DNA of 64,000 bases, taken from positions 186,001 through 250,000 of the forward strand of contig CALMNL010000005.1 in assembly GCA_937868765.1 (NCBI GenBank). Reading direction: 5' to 3'. The notes beneath the pieces are model-generated. The model saw only the letters and a list, made by a program, of their open reading frames with translations. It made no database searches and had not been told where the DNA came from. This stretch comes from an uncultured Desulfatitalea sp. (lineage in GTDB: Bacteria > Desulfobacterota > Desulfobacteria > Desulfobacterales > Desulfosarcinaceae). Positions 53,132-62,317 of this stretch are shown in pieces (the stretch's first letter is position 1; the number at the start of each line of letters is the position of its first letter). A program made the position numbers and the translations under genes.

Positions 53132-55971
53132 GGAAGTTCATGACAAAGCATGACCACAGGACACAGATTTCAATATTTCCGGAAAAGGGTGAGCAATCTA
53201 TGGGGCCGGTGGAATGCCTCGGAATGAGGTTTATGAACGACGAAAAACGGCGCAACTATTTCCTCGGTATTCTACAGGAGAAGCTGGGGGACCACGAATT
53301 CCGCAAAGCTGATGGATTCCCCATTGGCTCCGACAAGGACATTTTGGCGCTGTCAGATCCGCCTTACTATACTGCCTGTCCAAACCCATTCATTGAGGAG
53401 TTTATTAAGCATTATGGCAAGGCCTACGATCCGATGAAGCCATACAGCCGCGAGCCTTTCGCCGCAGATGTGAGCGAAGGTAAGAACGATCCGATTTACA
53501 ACGCCCATTCATACCATACCAAAGTGCCGCACAAAGCCATCATGCGGTACATCCTGCACTACACCGAGCCGGGAGATGTGGTATTCGATGGTTTTTGTGG
53601 TACTGGGATGATGGGTGTCGCAGCTCAACTGTGCGGGGATAAGGCGGTGGTCGAATCTTTGGGCTACATGGTGAATAAAGACGGAACCATTCTTCAGCAC
53701 GAAACAGACGAGAACGGTAAGTCAATTTGGAAGCCGTTCTCAAAACTTGGCTCACGCCGGGCCGTGCTCAATGATCTTTCTCCGGCGGCTACTTTCATCG
53801 CTTATAACTACAACATACCGGTGGATGCACCGGCGTTTAAGAGGGAGGCAAAGCGCATCCTAAAGGAAGTCGAAGATGAATGCGGCTGGATGTACCACAC
53901 GTTGCATTCTGACGGTAAGACTGAATGCAAAATTAATTATGCGATATGGTCAGATGTATTTGTCTGCCCAGAATGTGCAGGTGAGCTCGTTTTTTGGGAT
54001 GTTGCGGTAGATAAAGATAATGGATTGGTTCGCTCGGAATTTAGTTGTCCGAGCTGCCACGCCATACTGACAAAACGGTCACTTGACCGAGCTTTTATTA
54101 CATTCAGTGACGTTGGCCTTGGAACACCGACAAGACAAGCCAAGCAAGTCCCTGTACTGTACAACTATAACTTTTTAAAACGCTCCTATATGAAAACCTT
54201 GGGGCCCTTTGACTTAAAATTGTTGGAAAAGATCAATGCCATCACTTCAGAAGAATGGTTTCCATCTGCACGGATGCCTGAGGGTGACGAATCTCGTAGA
54301 AATGACGACGCTGGAATTACACATACTCATCATTTTTATACAAAACGAAATAGACTAACCCTGGCCAAGTTTTTTTCCAAGTGCTCTTCGCATTTATGCA
54401 AATGGCTCGTTACTGGAACAATGCAGCGTGCTTCTAAGCAACACCAAATTGCGATTTCACGGATTGGAGGTCCCAAAGCAGGAGAGGGGGGGGCTACTGC
54501 TGGACATAGAAGAGGAACCCTGTATATTCCCTCCAATCAAGTGGAATTTAGTCCCTTTTCCCTCATTTCGGAAAGACTCAAAATGTCATTGAAGACGGCA
54601 AATAGGCCATGGGCAAGTAATAGAGAGTTCGCCATCGAGACAGCCTCCGTCACACAAACGCGCATCGGTGATAATGAAGTTGACTACGTATTCACCGATC
54701 CACCATTTGGTGGGAATATCATGTATTCAGAATTGAATTTCATATGGGAATCAATTTTACGGGTCAGGACAAATTCAGAAAAAGAAGCTATAACGAACAA
54801 AACCCAAAAGAAGATGCTGCTTGATTATCAAGATCTCATGTACAGATGTTTCGGTGAATATTTTCGAGTTCTAAAGCCAGGTAGATGGATGACCGTAGAG
54901 TTTCATAATTCGCAAAATGCAGTCTGGTCGTCTATTCAAGAATCTCTTCAAAAAGCAGGCTTTGTTGTAGCAGATGTTCGAATATTGGACAAAAAAATAA
55001 AGACCCATACACAAAGAACTGCTGGCGGATCTGTCAATAAGGATTTGGCGATAACGGCATATAAACCCAACGGCGGACTTGAGGAACGCTTCAAGCTTGA
55101 AGCTGGCACTGAAGAAGGCGTTTGGGATTTCATCCGCACTCACCTGAATCAGCTCCCAGTTTTTGTCTCCAAAGACGGACAAGCCGAAGTTATCGCTGAG
55201 CGCCAAAATTACTTGCTCTTCGATCGCATGGTAGCTTTCCACGTCCAGCGTGGTGTGACAGTCCCGCTATCAGCAGCGGAATTTTATACTGGACTTGTTC
55301 AGAGGTTTTCTGAGAGAGATGGTATGTTTTTTCTCTCCGACCAGGTCGCTGAATACGATAAGAAGCGTATGAAGGTCCGCGAGGTTTTGCAGCTTGAGCT
55401 ATTTGTTACTGATGAATCATCGGCTATCCAATGGCTCAAACAGCAGCTCGTTAAGAAGCCACAAACCTTCCAGGAGCTTCACCCACAGTTCCTCAAAGAG
55501 ATCGGCGGCTGGCAGAAACATGAAAAGCCATTAGAACTTTCACAGCTCCTTGATGACACCTTCTTATGCTACGATGGCAAGGGAGAGGTGCCGAGCCAGA
55601 TTCACAGCTATCTATCCACAAACTATAAGGAACTGCGTAATCTGCCAAAGGATGCTCTGGAACTCCAGAATAAGGGGAAAAATCGTTGGTTTGTGCCCGA
55701 TCCGAACAAGGCTGGCGATATGGAGAAGAAACGGGAGAAGGCTCTACTCAAGGAGTTCGAGGAATACAGGACTTCCAGCCAAAAGCGTCTGAAAGTGTTC
55801 CGTCTCGAGGCCGTCCGCGCCGGATTCAAAAAAGCATGGCAAGAAAAATCAAATGAGGGATACCGAACCATTATTGAGGTAGCCAGGAAAATACCCGAGA
55901 ATGTCCTCCAGGAAGACCCAAAACTCCTAATGTGGTATGACCAAGCTCTCACACGAACTGGAGAAGAGTGA
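53128..55971 (+). CDS. pglX: BREX type 3 adenine-specific DNA methyltransferase PglXI
   Basis: 947 residues; a second start at 53140 has GAGGAAG upstream. SAM-binding motif FDGFCGTGMMG lies near residue 155. Two DPP(Y/F) motifs exist: SDPPYY near residue 76 and FTDPPFGGN near 523. A four-cysteine zinc ribbon (CPECAGEL ... CPSCHAIL) lies between. This fits the COG1743/DUF1156-type PglXI. It marks host DNA for BREX. The centre (about 53890-55120) is AT-richer than both ends. A G8 tract at 54486-54493 invites frameshift slippage. Confidence 0.9.
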   Translation: MRKFMTKHDHRTQISIFPEKGEQSMGPVECLGMRFMNDEKRRNYFLGILQEKLGDHEFRKADGFPIGSDKDILALSDPPYYTACPNPFIEEFIKHYGKAYDPMKPYSREPFAADVSEGKNDPIYNAHSYHTKVPHKAIMRYILHYTEPGDVVFDGFCGTGMMGVAAQLCGDKAVVESLGYMVNKDGTILQHETDENGKSIWKPFSKLGSRRAVLNDLSPAATFIAYNYNIPVDAPAFKREAKRILKEVEDECGWMYHTLHSDGKTECKINYAIWSDVFVCPECAGELVFWDVAVDKDNGLVRSEFSCPSCHAILTKRSLDRAFITFSDVGLGTPTRQAKQVPVLYNYNFLKRSYMKTLGPFDLKLLEKINAITSEEWFPSARMPEGDESRRNDDAGITHTHHFYTKRNRLTLAKFFSKCSSHLCKWLVTGTMQRASKQHQIAISRIGGPKAGEGGATAGHRRGTLYIPSNQVEFSPFSLISERLKMSLKTANRPWASNREFAIETASVTQTRIGDNEVDYVFTDPPFGGNIMYSELNFIWESILRVRTNSEKEAITNKTQKKMLLDYQDLMYRCFGEYFRVLKPGRWMTVEFHNSQNAVWSSIQESLQKAGFVVADVRILDKKIKTHTQRTAGGSVNKDLAITAYKPNGGLEERFKLEAGTEEGVWDFIRTHLNQLPVFVSKDGQAEVIAERQNYLLFDRMVAFHVQRGVTVPLSAAEFYTGLVQRFSERDGMFFLSDQVAEYDKKRMKVREVLQLELFVTDESSAIQWLKQQLVKKPQTFQELHPQFLKEIGGWQKHEKPLELSQLLDDTFLCYDGKGEVPSQIHSYLSTNYKELRNLPKDALELQNKGKNRWFVPDPNKAGDMEKKREKALLKEFEEYRTSSQKRLKVFRLEAVRAGFKKAWQEKSNEGYRTIIEVARKIPENVLQEDPKLLMWYDQALTRTGEE
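54486..54493 (+). repeat. G8 homopolymer tract inside pglX
   Basis: Eight Gs within codons for Glu-Gly-Gly-Ala. Loss of one G gives a TGA after about 33 codons; gain of one gives a TAG within about six codons. Either would end PglX near residue 460-490, before the DPPF motif. Confidence 0.8.
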
Positions 55972-56666
55972 TGCCAGAGAGATGGATTCACAAAGACCTT
56001 ACTCATAAGGTAGAAGATATCCTTTCTCAGGCCGACGCATACCACATAAAATATTATGCATCAGAAACGTTCAGCGGCCCATCTTTATATTTCCACCGTC
56101 GTGCTCTTGCAGATCAGGATATAAGTTGGACGGAAAAAATAGAATTAATTTATGCCGTGTTGGCATCTTGGGGTATGCATCGTATGGGGGCGAAAGGCTC
56201 AAAGATGCAGCGATTTGTTGATTTTGAAAAGAGCATCACTTCTGTGCGAACTGATATCGATATGTTAGGACAAAAAGAGCTCAACGCTCTCACCAAATCT
56301 GATTGGGATGCCATCGAAAGAGTATTTAAGGGCATTAAAGTCATGGCAAGCGGGGCTACAATCGTTGGGAACTCAAAAGTCATGGCGCACATTCTACCGA
56401 AGATAGTTGCGCCTGTTGATCGGGAGTATACTCTCAATTACCTGTTTGGTAACAAGATGTTTCAAAATGGCCTTGAGCGAGAATGGAAATTAATGCGCAA
56501 GATCCTATTGGACTTCTACCATCCCATTGCAACAGATAGAAAATTCCAGGACAAAGCCAAGGTCTGGATTGCTGACGAAGACTGCTTTCAATGGGATACA
56601 TCGATTTTGAAAGTTGTTGATAACTTGGTTATTGGTGCGGTGCGAAAGATAAACGATGCAGATTGA
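55971..56666 (+). CDS. Protein of unknown function embedded in BREX
   Basis: 231 residues from the ATG at 55971 (GTG at 55968 also possible); GGAG lies upstream and the ATG overlaps the pglX stop (TGATG). Notable stretches are YAVLASWGMHRMGAKGSKM and SKVMAHILPKIVAPVDREYTLNYLFGN, which recur in a widespread uncharacterised family. The helical layout loosely recalls HhH-type DNA glycosylases, but no catalytic Lys/Asp pair is evident. It is not a core BREX gene. It is AT-richer than brxH and overlaps it by 11 bases. Confidence 0.75.
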   Translation: MPERWIHKDLTHKVEDILSQADAYHIKYYASETFSGPSLYFHRRALADQDISWTEKIELIYAVLASWGMHRMGAKGSKMQRFVDFEKSITSVRTDIDMLGQKELNALTKSDWDAIERVFKGIKVMASGATIVGNSKVMAHILPKIVAPVDREYTLNYLFGNKMFQNGLEREWKLMRKILLDFYHPIATDRKFQDKAKVWIADEDCFQWDTSILKVVDNLVIGAVRKINDAD

Positions 56667-59496
56667 TGCGAATAGCTGGTACTACAGCCCGGACCATGGG
56701 CAGCTCTGTCAGGTTATCGAAGTTCAGACGCTTTGGAGTGAAACGACATGCCGTATCTGGCTGCCCGGGCGCGACTCTGTGGTCCGAATACACGCCTCCC
56801 GGCTCAAACCCATTGAGAGTGCTCGTACCAGCTCGCCGGATAATATTGCCTACATTGCTGCCGCCGCGCGTGTGGCCGACGCTCTGACTCAGGACGTCCT
56901 GCTCGCGCCTATCGAGTCCTCCGTCATCCCGCTTCCGCACCAGATCCGGGCCCTGTCCCGCGCCATCAGCAACGACCGGGTGCGCTATCTCCTGGCGGAC
57001 GAGGTCGGCCTGGGCAAGACCATCGAGGCCGGACTCATCCTGCGGGAGCTCAAGCTTCGTGGGCTGGTCAAGCGGACGCTCGTCATTGCCCCGAAAGGAC
57101 TGGTGAACCAGTGGGTCAGCGAGATGCGATTTCATTTCGGAGAGACCTTCCAGCTCGTGCTCCCCGAGGATATCAAGACCCTGAAAAGGATTGCACCGTC
57201 CTCCGGCCCAGAAAACGGGAACCACAATCCAGAAGCGCTGCCCGCCAATACATGGCAGATGTTCTCTCAAGTGGTTGTGCCGATGGATTCGGTCAAGCCT
57301 CTGGACAAGCGCCGCGGCTGGAGCGCGGCCCAGGTGGGCGAGCACAACCGCGAGCGATTTGAGGACCTGATCTCCGCCGGCTGGGACCTGGTCATCGTGG
57401 ACGAAGCGCACCGTCTCGGCGGCAGCACCGATCAAGTAGCCCGATTCAAGTTGGGCCAGGGCCTGGCCGAGGCTGCGCCATATTTCCTCCTGCTCTCGGC
57501 CACACCGCATCAGGGAAAGACCGACGCTTTTCATCGGCTGGTTTCCCTGATCGACGCCCAGGAGTTCCCGGACGTCGGCAGCGTGACCCGCGAGCGGGTT
57601 CAGCCGCATGTCATCCGCACCGAGAAACGCCGAGCCATCGATGCCGATGGGAAACCCCTGTTCAAACCGAGGCGCACGCAGCTTGGCCCGGTCTCCTGGG
57701 AAGAGCGGCACCGCAATCAGCAGCACCTCTACGAGGCGGTCACCGAATACGTGAGGGAAGGCTACAACCAGGCCATGCGTGATAAGCGGAGCTACATCGG
57801 CTTCCTGATGATCCTGATGCAGCGCCTGGTGGTCTCCAGCACGAGCGCCATTCGCACTACGCTTGAAAGGCGGCTCGAGGTGCTCGTCGCGCCCCAGGAA
57901 CAACTGACTCTGTTTCCACTCATCTCCGAAGAGGAATGGGCGGACCTGGACGGCCAGGAGCAGATCGATGTGCTGCTCCGCACCCGCCTCAAGGCGCTCA
58001 AGAACGAGCGGGCCGAGGTCAAGTTGCTATTAGAGGCCGCGGCCCGCTGCGAGCAGATTGGCCCGGACGCTAAGGCCGAGGCGCTGCTCGACTGGCTCTA
58101 TCGCCTCCAGTCCGAGGAGAGCGATCCGGAGCTCAAGGCGCTCGTGTTCACCGAGTTCGTTCCCACCCAGGAAATGTTGCGTCGATTCCTGACCGAGCGC
58201 GGGTTCTCGGTTGTGTGCCTCAACGGCTCCATGGACCTGGAAGAACGTAAGCGAGTCCAGGAGGACTTCGCCAAGGATGTTCGCATTCTCATCTCTACTG
58301 ACGCCGGCGGGGAGGGATTGAACCTCCAGTTCTGCCACGTGGTGATCAATTACGACATCCCCTGGAATCCGATGCGCCTCGAACAACGGATCGGCCGGGT
58401 AGATCGTATCGGCCAGGCCCATGCGGTTCGTGCGGTCAACTTCGTCTTCGAAGGCTCGGTCGAACATCGGGTCCGTGAGGTGCTGGAGCAGAAGCTCGCC
58501 GTCATTTTCGAGGATTTCGGCATCGATAAGACCGGCGACGTCCTCGACTCGGCCCAGGCGGGTCACATGTTCGACGAGATGTATGTCGAGGCGATCCTCA
58601 ATCCCGAAAAGGTGGAGGAATCCGTGGAGAACGTGGTCGCCCGCTTGCAGGAGCAGGCCCGCGAGGCGCGCACGACCGCATCCGTGCTCGGCGCGATTAC
58701 CGACCTGGAGCCTGGCGAAGCCCAGCGGCTGTTGACTCACCCCTTGCCCCATTGGGTCGAGCGCATGACCGTGAGCTACCTGAAGGCGCATGGCGGCCAG
58801 GCCGAGAAAAGAAGCCAGAGCTGGAACCTCACTTGGCCCGACGGCGAGACCTACGAGAATGTGGTCTTCACCGGCAAGGAAGCCGAGAGGCGTCCGGCCG
58901 CCCGGCATCTTACTCTTGAAGAGCCGAAGGTCCGCGGACTGGCCATGCGGCTCCCCCGTTTTGCGCCGGGCCAGCCGGTCCCCATCGTGTCGATCCCAGG
59001 TCTCTCAGAGGAAGTTCAGGGCGTCTGGTCTTTGTGGCGGATCGCGATTGCCACCATGGAGTGGAACCGTCGACGGATCATGCCTCTTTTCTTATCTGAC
59101 AACGGCATGGTCTATATGCCGACGGCCAGACACGTGTGGAATCACCTTCTCGCGGCAAACACAAAGGTCCGATCCGTTCTTGACGTCGAGGTATCCCAAT
59201 CCGCTTTCGAAAAGCTGCAAAACGCCGCGGAGGAACACGGGAAACCTATCTACGAAGCGCTCCTGCAGGAGCACCGGGGCCGCATCGCACGCGAGCGTGA
59301 GAAGGCCGACTACGCCTTCGCCGCGCGCCGTAAGACCGTCGAGCGGATCGGCCTGCCCCAGGTCCGTAACTATCGACTGAACCTCCTCTCGCAGGAGGAG
59401 CGAAGCTTCCAGGAGCAGCTCGATCAGAAGGCCCATGCCTATCCCGAAATGGTGCCGCTGCTTGTGATTCGGGTGGAGGGCGGTGTTCATGAGTAG
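56656..59496 (+). CDS. brxHII: BREX type 3 helicase BrxHII (SNF2-like)
   Basis: 946 residues. Superfamily 2 motifs in order: LLADEVGLGKTIEAGLIL (I), VIAPKGLVNQW (Ia), VIVDEAHRL (II, DEAH), LLLSATPHQGKT (III), LVFTEFVPTQEM (IV), ILISTDAGGEGLNLQ (V) and QRIGRVDRIGQ (VI). The C-terminal ~300 residues carry a long helical tail. It matches the BrxHII slot of type 3 BREX, a predicted DNA translocase or helicase. It overlaps the gene before by 11 bases and pglZ by 8. Confidence 0.92.
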   Translation: MQIDANSWYYSPDHGQLCQVIEVQTLWSETTCRIWLPGRDSVVRIHASRLKPIESARTSSPDNIAYIAAAARVADALTQDVLLAPIESSVIPLPHQIRALSRAISNDRVRYLLADEVGLGKTIEAGLILRELKLRGLVKRTLVIAPKGLVNQWVSEMRFHFGETFQLVLPEDIKTLKRIAPSSGPENGNHNPEALPANTWQMFSQVVVPMDSVKPLDKRRGWSAAQVGEHNRERFEDLISAGWDLVIVDEAHRLGGSTDQVARFKLGQGLAEAAPYFLLLSATPHQGKTDAFHRLVSLIDAQEFPDVGSVTRERVQPHVIRTEKRRAIDADGKPLFKPRRTQLGPVSWEERHRNQQHLYEAVTEYVREGYNQAMRDKRSYIGFLMILMQRLVVSSTSAIRTTLERRLEVLVAPQEQLTLFPLISEEEWADLDGQEQIDVLLRTRLKALKNERAEVKLLLEAAARCEQIGPDAKAEALLDWLYRLQSEESDPELKALVFTEFVPTQEMLRRFLTERGFSVVCLNGSMDLEERKRVQEDFAKDVRILISTDAGGEGLNLQFCHVVINYDIPWNPMRLEQRIGRVDRIGQAHAVRAVNFVFEGSVEHRVREVLEQKLAVIFEDFGIDKTGDVLDSAQAGHMFDEMYVEAILNPEKVEESVENVVARLQEQAREARTTASVLGAITDLEPGEAQRLLTHPLPHWVERMTVSYLKAHGGQAEKRSQSWNLTWPDGETYENVVFTGKEAERRPAARHLTLEEPKVRGLAMRLPRFAPGQPVPIVSIPGLSEEVQGVWSLWRIAIATMEWNRRRIMPLFLSDNGMVYMPTARHVWNHLLAANTKVRSVLDVEVSQSAFEKLQNAAEEHGKPIYEALLQEHRGRIAREREKADYAFAARRKTVERIGLPQVRNYRLNLLSQEERSFQEQLDQKAHAYPEMVPLLVIRVEGGVHE

Positions 59497-61495
59497 CTGG
59501 CGCGATCAAATCCTGAAGGAATTTACCCCGAAGGTCGCCCGACTCACCCTGGTGGCCGATCCGGACGGACTCCTCCTCGAAGAAGGGATTCTCGAAGGCA
59601 TCCGCGAGCGCGGATTCGAGCTGATCCCGTTTGAGGACCACATCGCATTCCGTTATGCCTACGAGTCGAAGTTCCGCTCCCGCTGGGACCGCGGCGAGCA
59701 CACGGATCTGGTCGTCGTATTGCGTTCCCAAGCAAGCGACCTCAGCGGATTGCCTTATGATCTGCTCCAGGCCGGTCGCAGACTTTCCTTCAACCTTGGT
59801 GACATCTTCCCGAACCTGAGTTACCCGGTTGTGTCCGCCCTGGATCGCGGGGACCTCGATGCCTTATATGAGGCGCAGAAGAGACATGCTCCCGGTCAGT
59901 TGGGCGACAACGCCACCAAGGAGTTCGTCCTCCGGCACGTCTTTGAAATCGCGCCCGAACTGGTCAAACAGCCATCGGACCTCTTGCGGGTGCTGCTGCG
60001 CCGTCACTACCGCGGCCAAAGAATCCCTGCTGACCTCGACGGACGGTTCATCCTGCTTCTGCGCCAAAGTAACGTCTTCGACGACTGGCCACTTGAGACG
60101 CTGGTAGCGGACAGAGAAGCCTTCTTCACGTTCCTGCAAGAGCGCTGGCCGATCTTCCTTGACCGTGAAGCAGCCAAAGGGACATCCGGTGTACGTGAGG
60201 ACGAGAAGCCCTATGGTCTATCCATTAAGGGACCTATCGAACTTCCTTTCGGCCACCATGACATCCGGGTCTACATCGATAACCTGTTCGTCGAGGGGTT
60301 GCTGCACTCAGTTCCACACGAGCATGTGAACACCTTGTCCAAGACCTGGGTAGGCATCGGCGTTCGAACCGCTCCCATCGAAGACAGGTCCCGTCGCCTG
60401 GGTAAGCTCATCGACAGCCTGGAGGCATCCATTCCGGCCGAGGACGCGAAGCACACGGACTGGTTCCACTTTGCCCGCGGATGGGCGGAGACGATCCTGC
60501 TGGCGAACGATCAGGCCGAAGCGATTTCCGAACCGACGGGCGAGCGCATCAAGAACTTGCAGGCACAGATGGATGCCGGTTTCGCAGGTTGGCTCTTCAA
60601 GCGGTATGCCGGGCTTGTCAACCTGCCACCGGTGCCTCCGGTCATGTTGCATCACCTCCCGCGGTTTCTTGCCCGCCAAATGGGAGAAGACCACACCGCC
60701 AAGATCGCACTGATCGTGGTGGACGGCCTTGCCTTGGACCAATGGCTGGTGGTCCGCGAAGCACTTGCCACAAAACAGCCCGGGCTGCGATTCCGGGAGC
60801 AGGCGGTCTTTGCCTGGATACCATCGCTTACCTCCGTTTCGCGCCAAGCGACCTTCGCCGGCAGGGCCCCCATCTTTTTCCCGAACAGCATCCAGACAAC
60901 AGACAGAGAACCGGCACTCTGGGCGCAGTTCTGGGCGGACCATGGTTACACAACCAATCAGGTGGTCTATATCAAGGGGTTGGGTGATGGTAGCCTGGAA
61001 TCTGTGTCGGAGGCGATCTCTCACCCGCAGACAAGAATCGCCGGGCTCGTCATTGACAAGGTCGACAAGATCATGCACGGGATGGAAATGGGCACAGCCG
61101 GGATGCACAATCAGGTAGGTCAGTGGGCTAAGCAGCCTTATCTGAGCGCCCTTCTTGATCTGCTCTTTGAGCGTGGATTCCGGGTCTGCCTGACCTCCGA
61201 TCATGGCAACATCGAAGCTACAGGTTGTGGCCGTCCTTTGGAAGGAGTTGTCGCAGACCTACGTGGTGAACGCGTCCGCGTTTATCCAGACTTGTCCCTC
61301 CGCAGCAAAGTGAAAGAACGGTTTCCAACTGCACTTGAATGGGGTTCCATTGGCCTTCCTGAGGACTACGTTGCTCTTTTGGCACCTTCCCGGCAGGCCT
61401 TTATTCAAAACACGCAACACAGTGTAAGTCACGGCGGGATTTCTCTCGAAGAGCTCATCGTCCCTCTGATCCAGATCGAAAGGAGGGGCGAATGA
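59489..61495 (+). CDS. pglZ: BREX protein PglZ (alkaline-phosphatase superfamily)
   Basis: 668 residues from the ATG at 59489, preceded by GGAGG. The PglZ domain lies in the second half: IALIVVDGLALDQW near residue 408, LTSDHGN near residue 567 and HSVSHGGISLEELIVPL at the end. These are metal-binding and fold motifs of the phosphatase superfamily. PglZ is the marker shared by all BREX types. It overlaps brxA by ATGA. Confidence 0.94.
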   Translation: MSSWRDQILKEFTPKVARLTLVADPDGLLLEEGILEGIRERGFELIPFEDHIAFRYAYESKFRSRWDRGEHTDLVVVLRSQASDLSGLPYDLLQAGRRLSFNLGDIFPNLSYPVVSALDRGDLDALYEAQKRHAPGQLGDNATKEFVLRHVFEIAPELVKQPSDLLRVLLRRHYRGQRIPADLDGRFILLLRQSNVFDDWPLETLVADREAFFTFLQERWPIFLDREAAKGTSGVREDEKPYGLSIKGPIELPFGHHDIRVYIDNLFVEGLLHSVPHEHVNTLSKTWVGIGVRTAPIEDRSRRLGKLIDSLEASIPAEDAKHTDWFHFARGWAETILLANDQAEAISEPTGERIKNLQAQMDAGFAGWLFKRYAGLVNLPPVPPVMLHHLPRFLARQMGEDHTAKIALIVVDGLALDQWLVVREALATKQPGLRFREQAVFAWIPSLTSVSRQATFAGRAPIFFPNSIQTTDREPALWAQFWADHGYTTNQVVYIKGLGDGSLESVSEAISHPQTRIAGLVIDKVDKIMHGMEMGTAGMHNQVGQWAKQPYLSALLDLLFERGFRVCLTSDHGNIEATGCGRPLEGVVADLRGERVRVYPDLSLRSKVKERFPTALEWGSIGLPEDYVALLAPSRQAFIQNTQHSVSHGGISLEELIVPLIQIERRGE

Positions 61496-62241
61496 CACGC
61501 AGAACCGATCAAATCGGATTCAGCCAACGAGTGCGCCTGGAATGGCTTGAACGAACAGCCAACATGGTCCTGGCGGGTAATGACAAAAGCGTGATCAGTG
61601 AGGCCCTGCAGGAACTTCTGAAGGACAAGGTCTCCGTGGGGGGACAGGCCGAGCGCGGCAACCGTGAAAAGATCATCACGATTCTTTTGAAAACATGGCT
61701 GACGGTTCCGGGAGAAATCCAGGCCCTGCGCGACGACGGATTGGATATGCTCCAGCGTGTTCCTCGATCCAATCATCTGGCGATCCATTGGGGCATGGTG
61801 ACCGCTGCCTATCCGTTCTGGTCGGGCGTTGCCACACAGGCCGGTCGTCTTCTGAGACTTCAAGGCTCGGCTGCCGCTGCCCATGTCCAGCGCCGGGTCC
61901 GCGAGCAATATGGTGAGCGGGAGACTGTCTCACGCGCAGCGCGCCGAGTGCTGCGCTCATTCTTGGACTGGGGCGTACTGCAGGAGACTGGGTCAAAGGG
62001 TATCTACACCTCCGGGACAACTCTCTCCGTTGAGGACCCGCGACTAATTGCTTGGCTGACTGAAGCCGCCCTCCATGCCCGCGCCAATGACTCGGCCCCA
62101 CTCAGGGACCTTCTTGACAGCCCGAGCTTCTTCCCTTTCCGCATCAAATCTATTCACGCTGAGAGCATTAGAGCTGTTTCCCATAGGCTGGATATTCTCC
62201 GCCACGGTATGGATGATGATCTCATAATGCTCCGTAAATGA
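61492..62241 (+). CDS. brxA: BREX protein BrxA (DUF1819)
   Basis: 249 residues; last gene of the operon as in type 3 BREX. It is a small helical protein with winged-helix-like features (RRVLRSFLDWGVLQETGSKGIY). A BrxA-family protein has been shown to bind DNA. The ATG overlaps the pglZ stop. It converges on the next gene, with 76 AT-rich bases between. Confidence 0.85.
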   Translation: MTRRTDQIGFSQRVRLEWLERTANMVLAGNDKSVISEALQELLKDKVSVGGQAERGNREKIITILLKTWLTVPGEIQALRDDGLDMLQRVPRSNHLAIHWGMVTAAYPFWSGVATQAGRLLRLQGSAAAAHVQRRVREQYGERETVSRAARRVLRSFLDWGVLQETGSKGIYTSGTTLSVEDPRLIAWLTEAALHARANDSAPLRDLLDSPSFFPFRIKSIHAESIRAVSHRLDILRHGMDDDLIMLRK

Positions 62242-62317
62242 ATGGCATAAATGAGTTAAGTGCAATCAATTGCAATTTGCAAATTGCGAAATATTGGTGC
62301 GATTACACAACTCGTAA

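Noticed and set aside
46424-62241. DISARM or type 1/type 2 BREX
   Set aside because: No BrxL, BrxB, PglW or DrmABC; brxF and the brxHII slot fit type 3 BREX instead.
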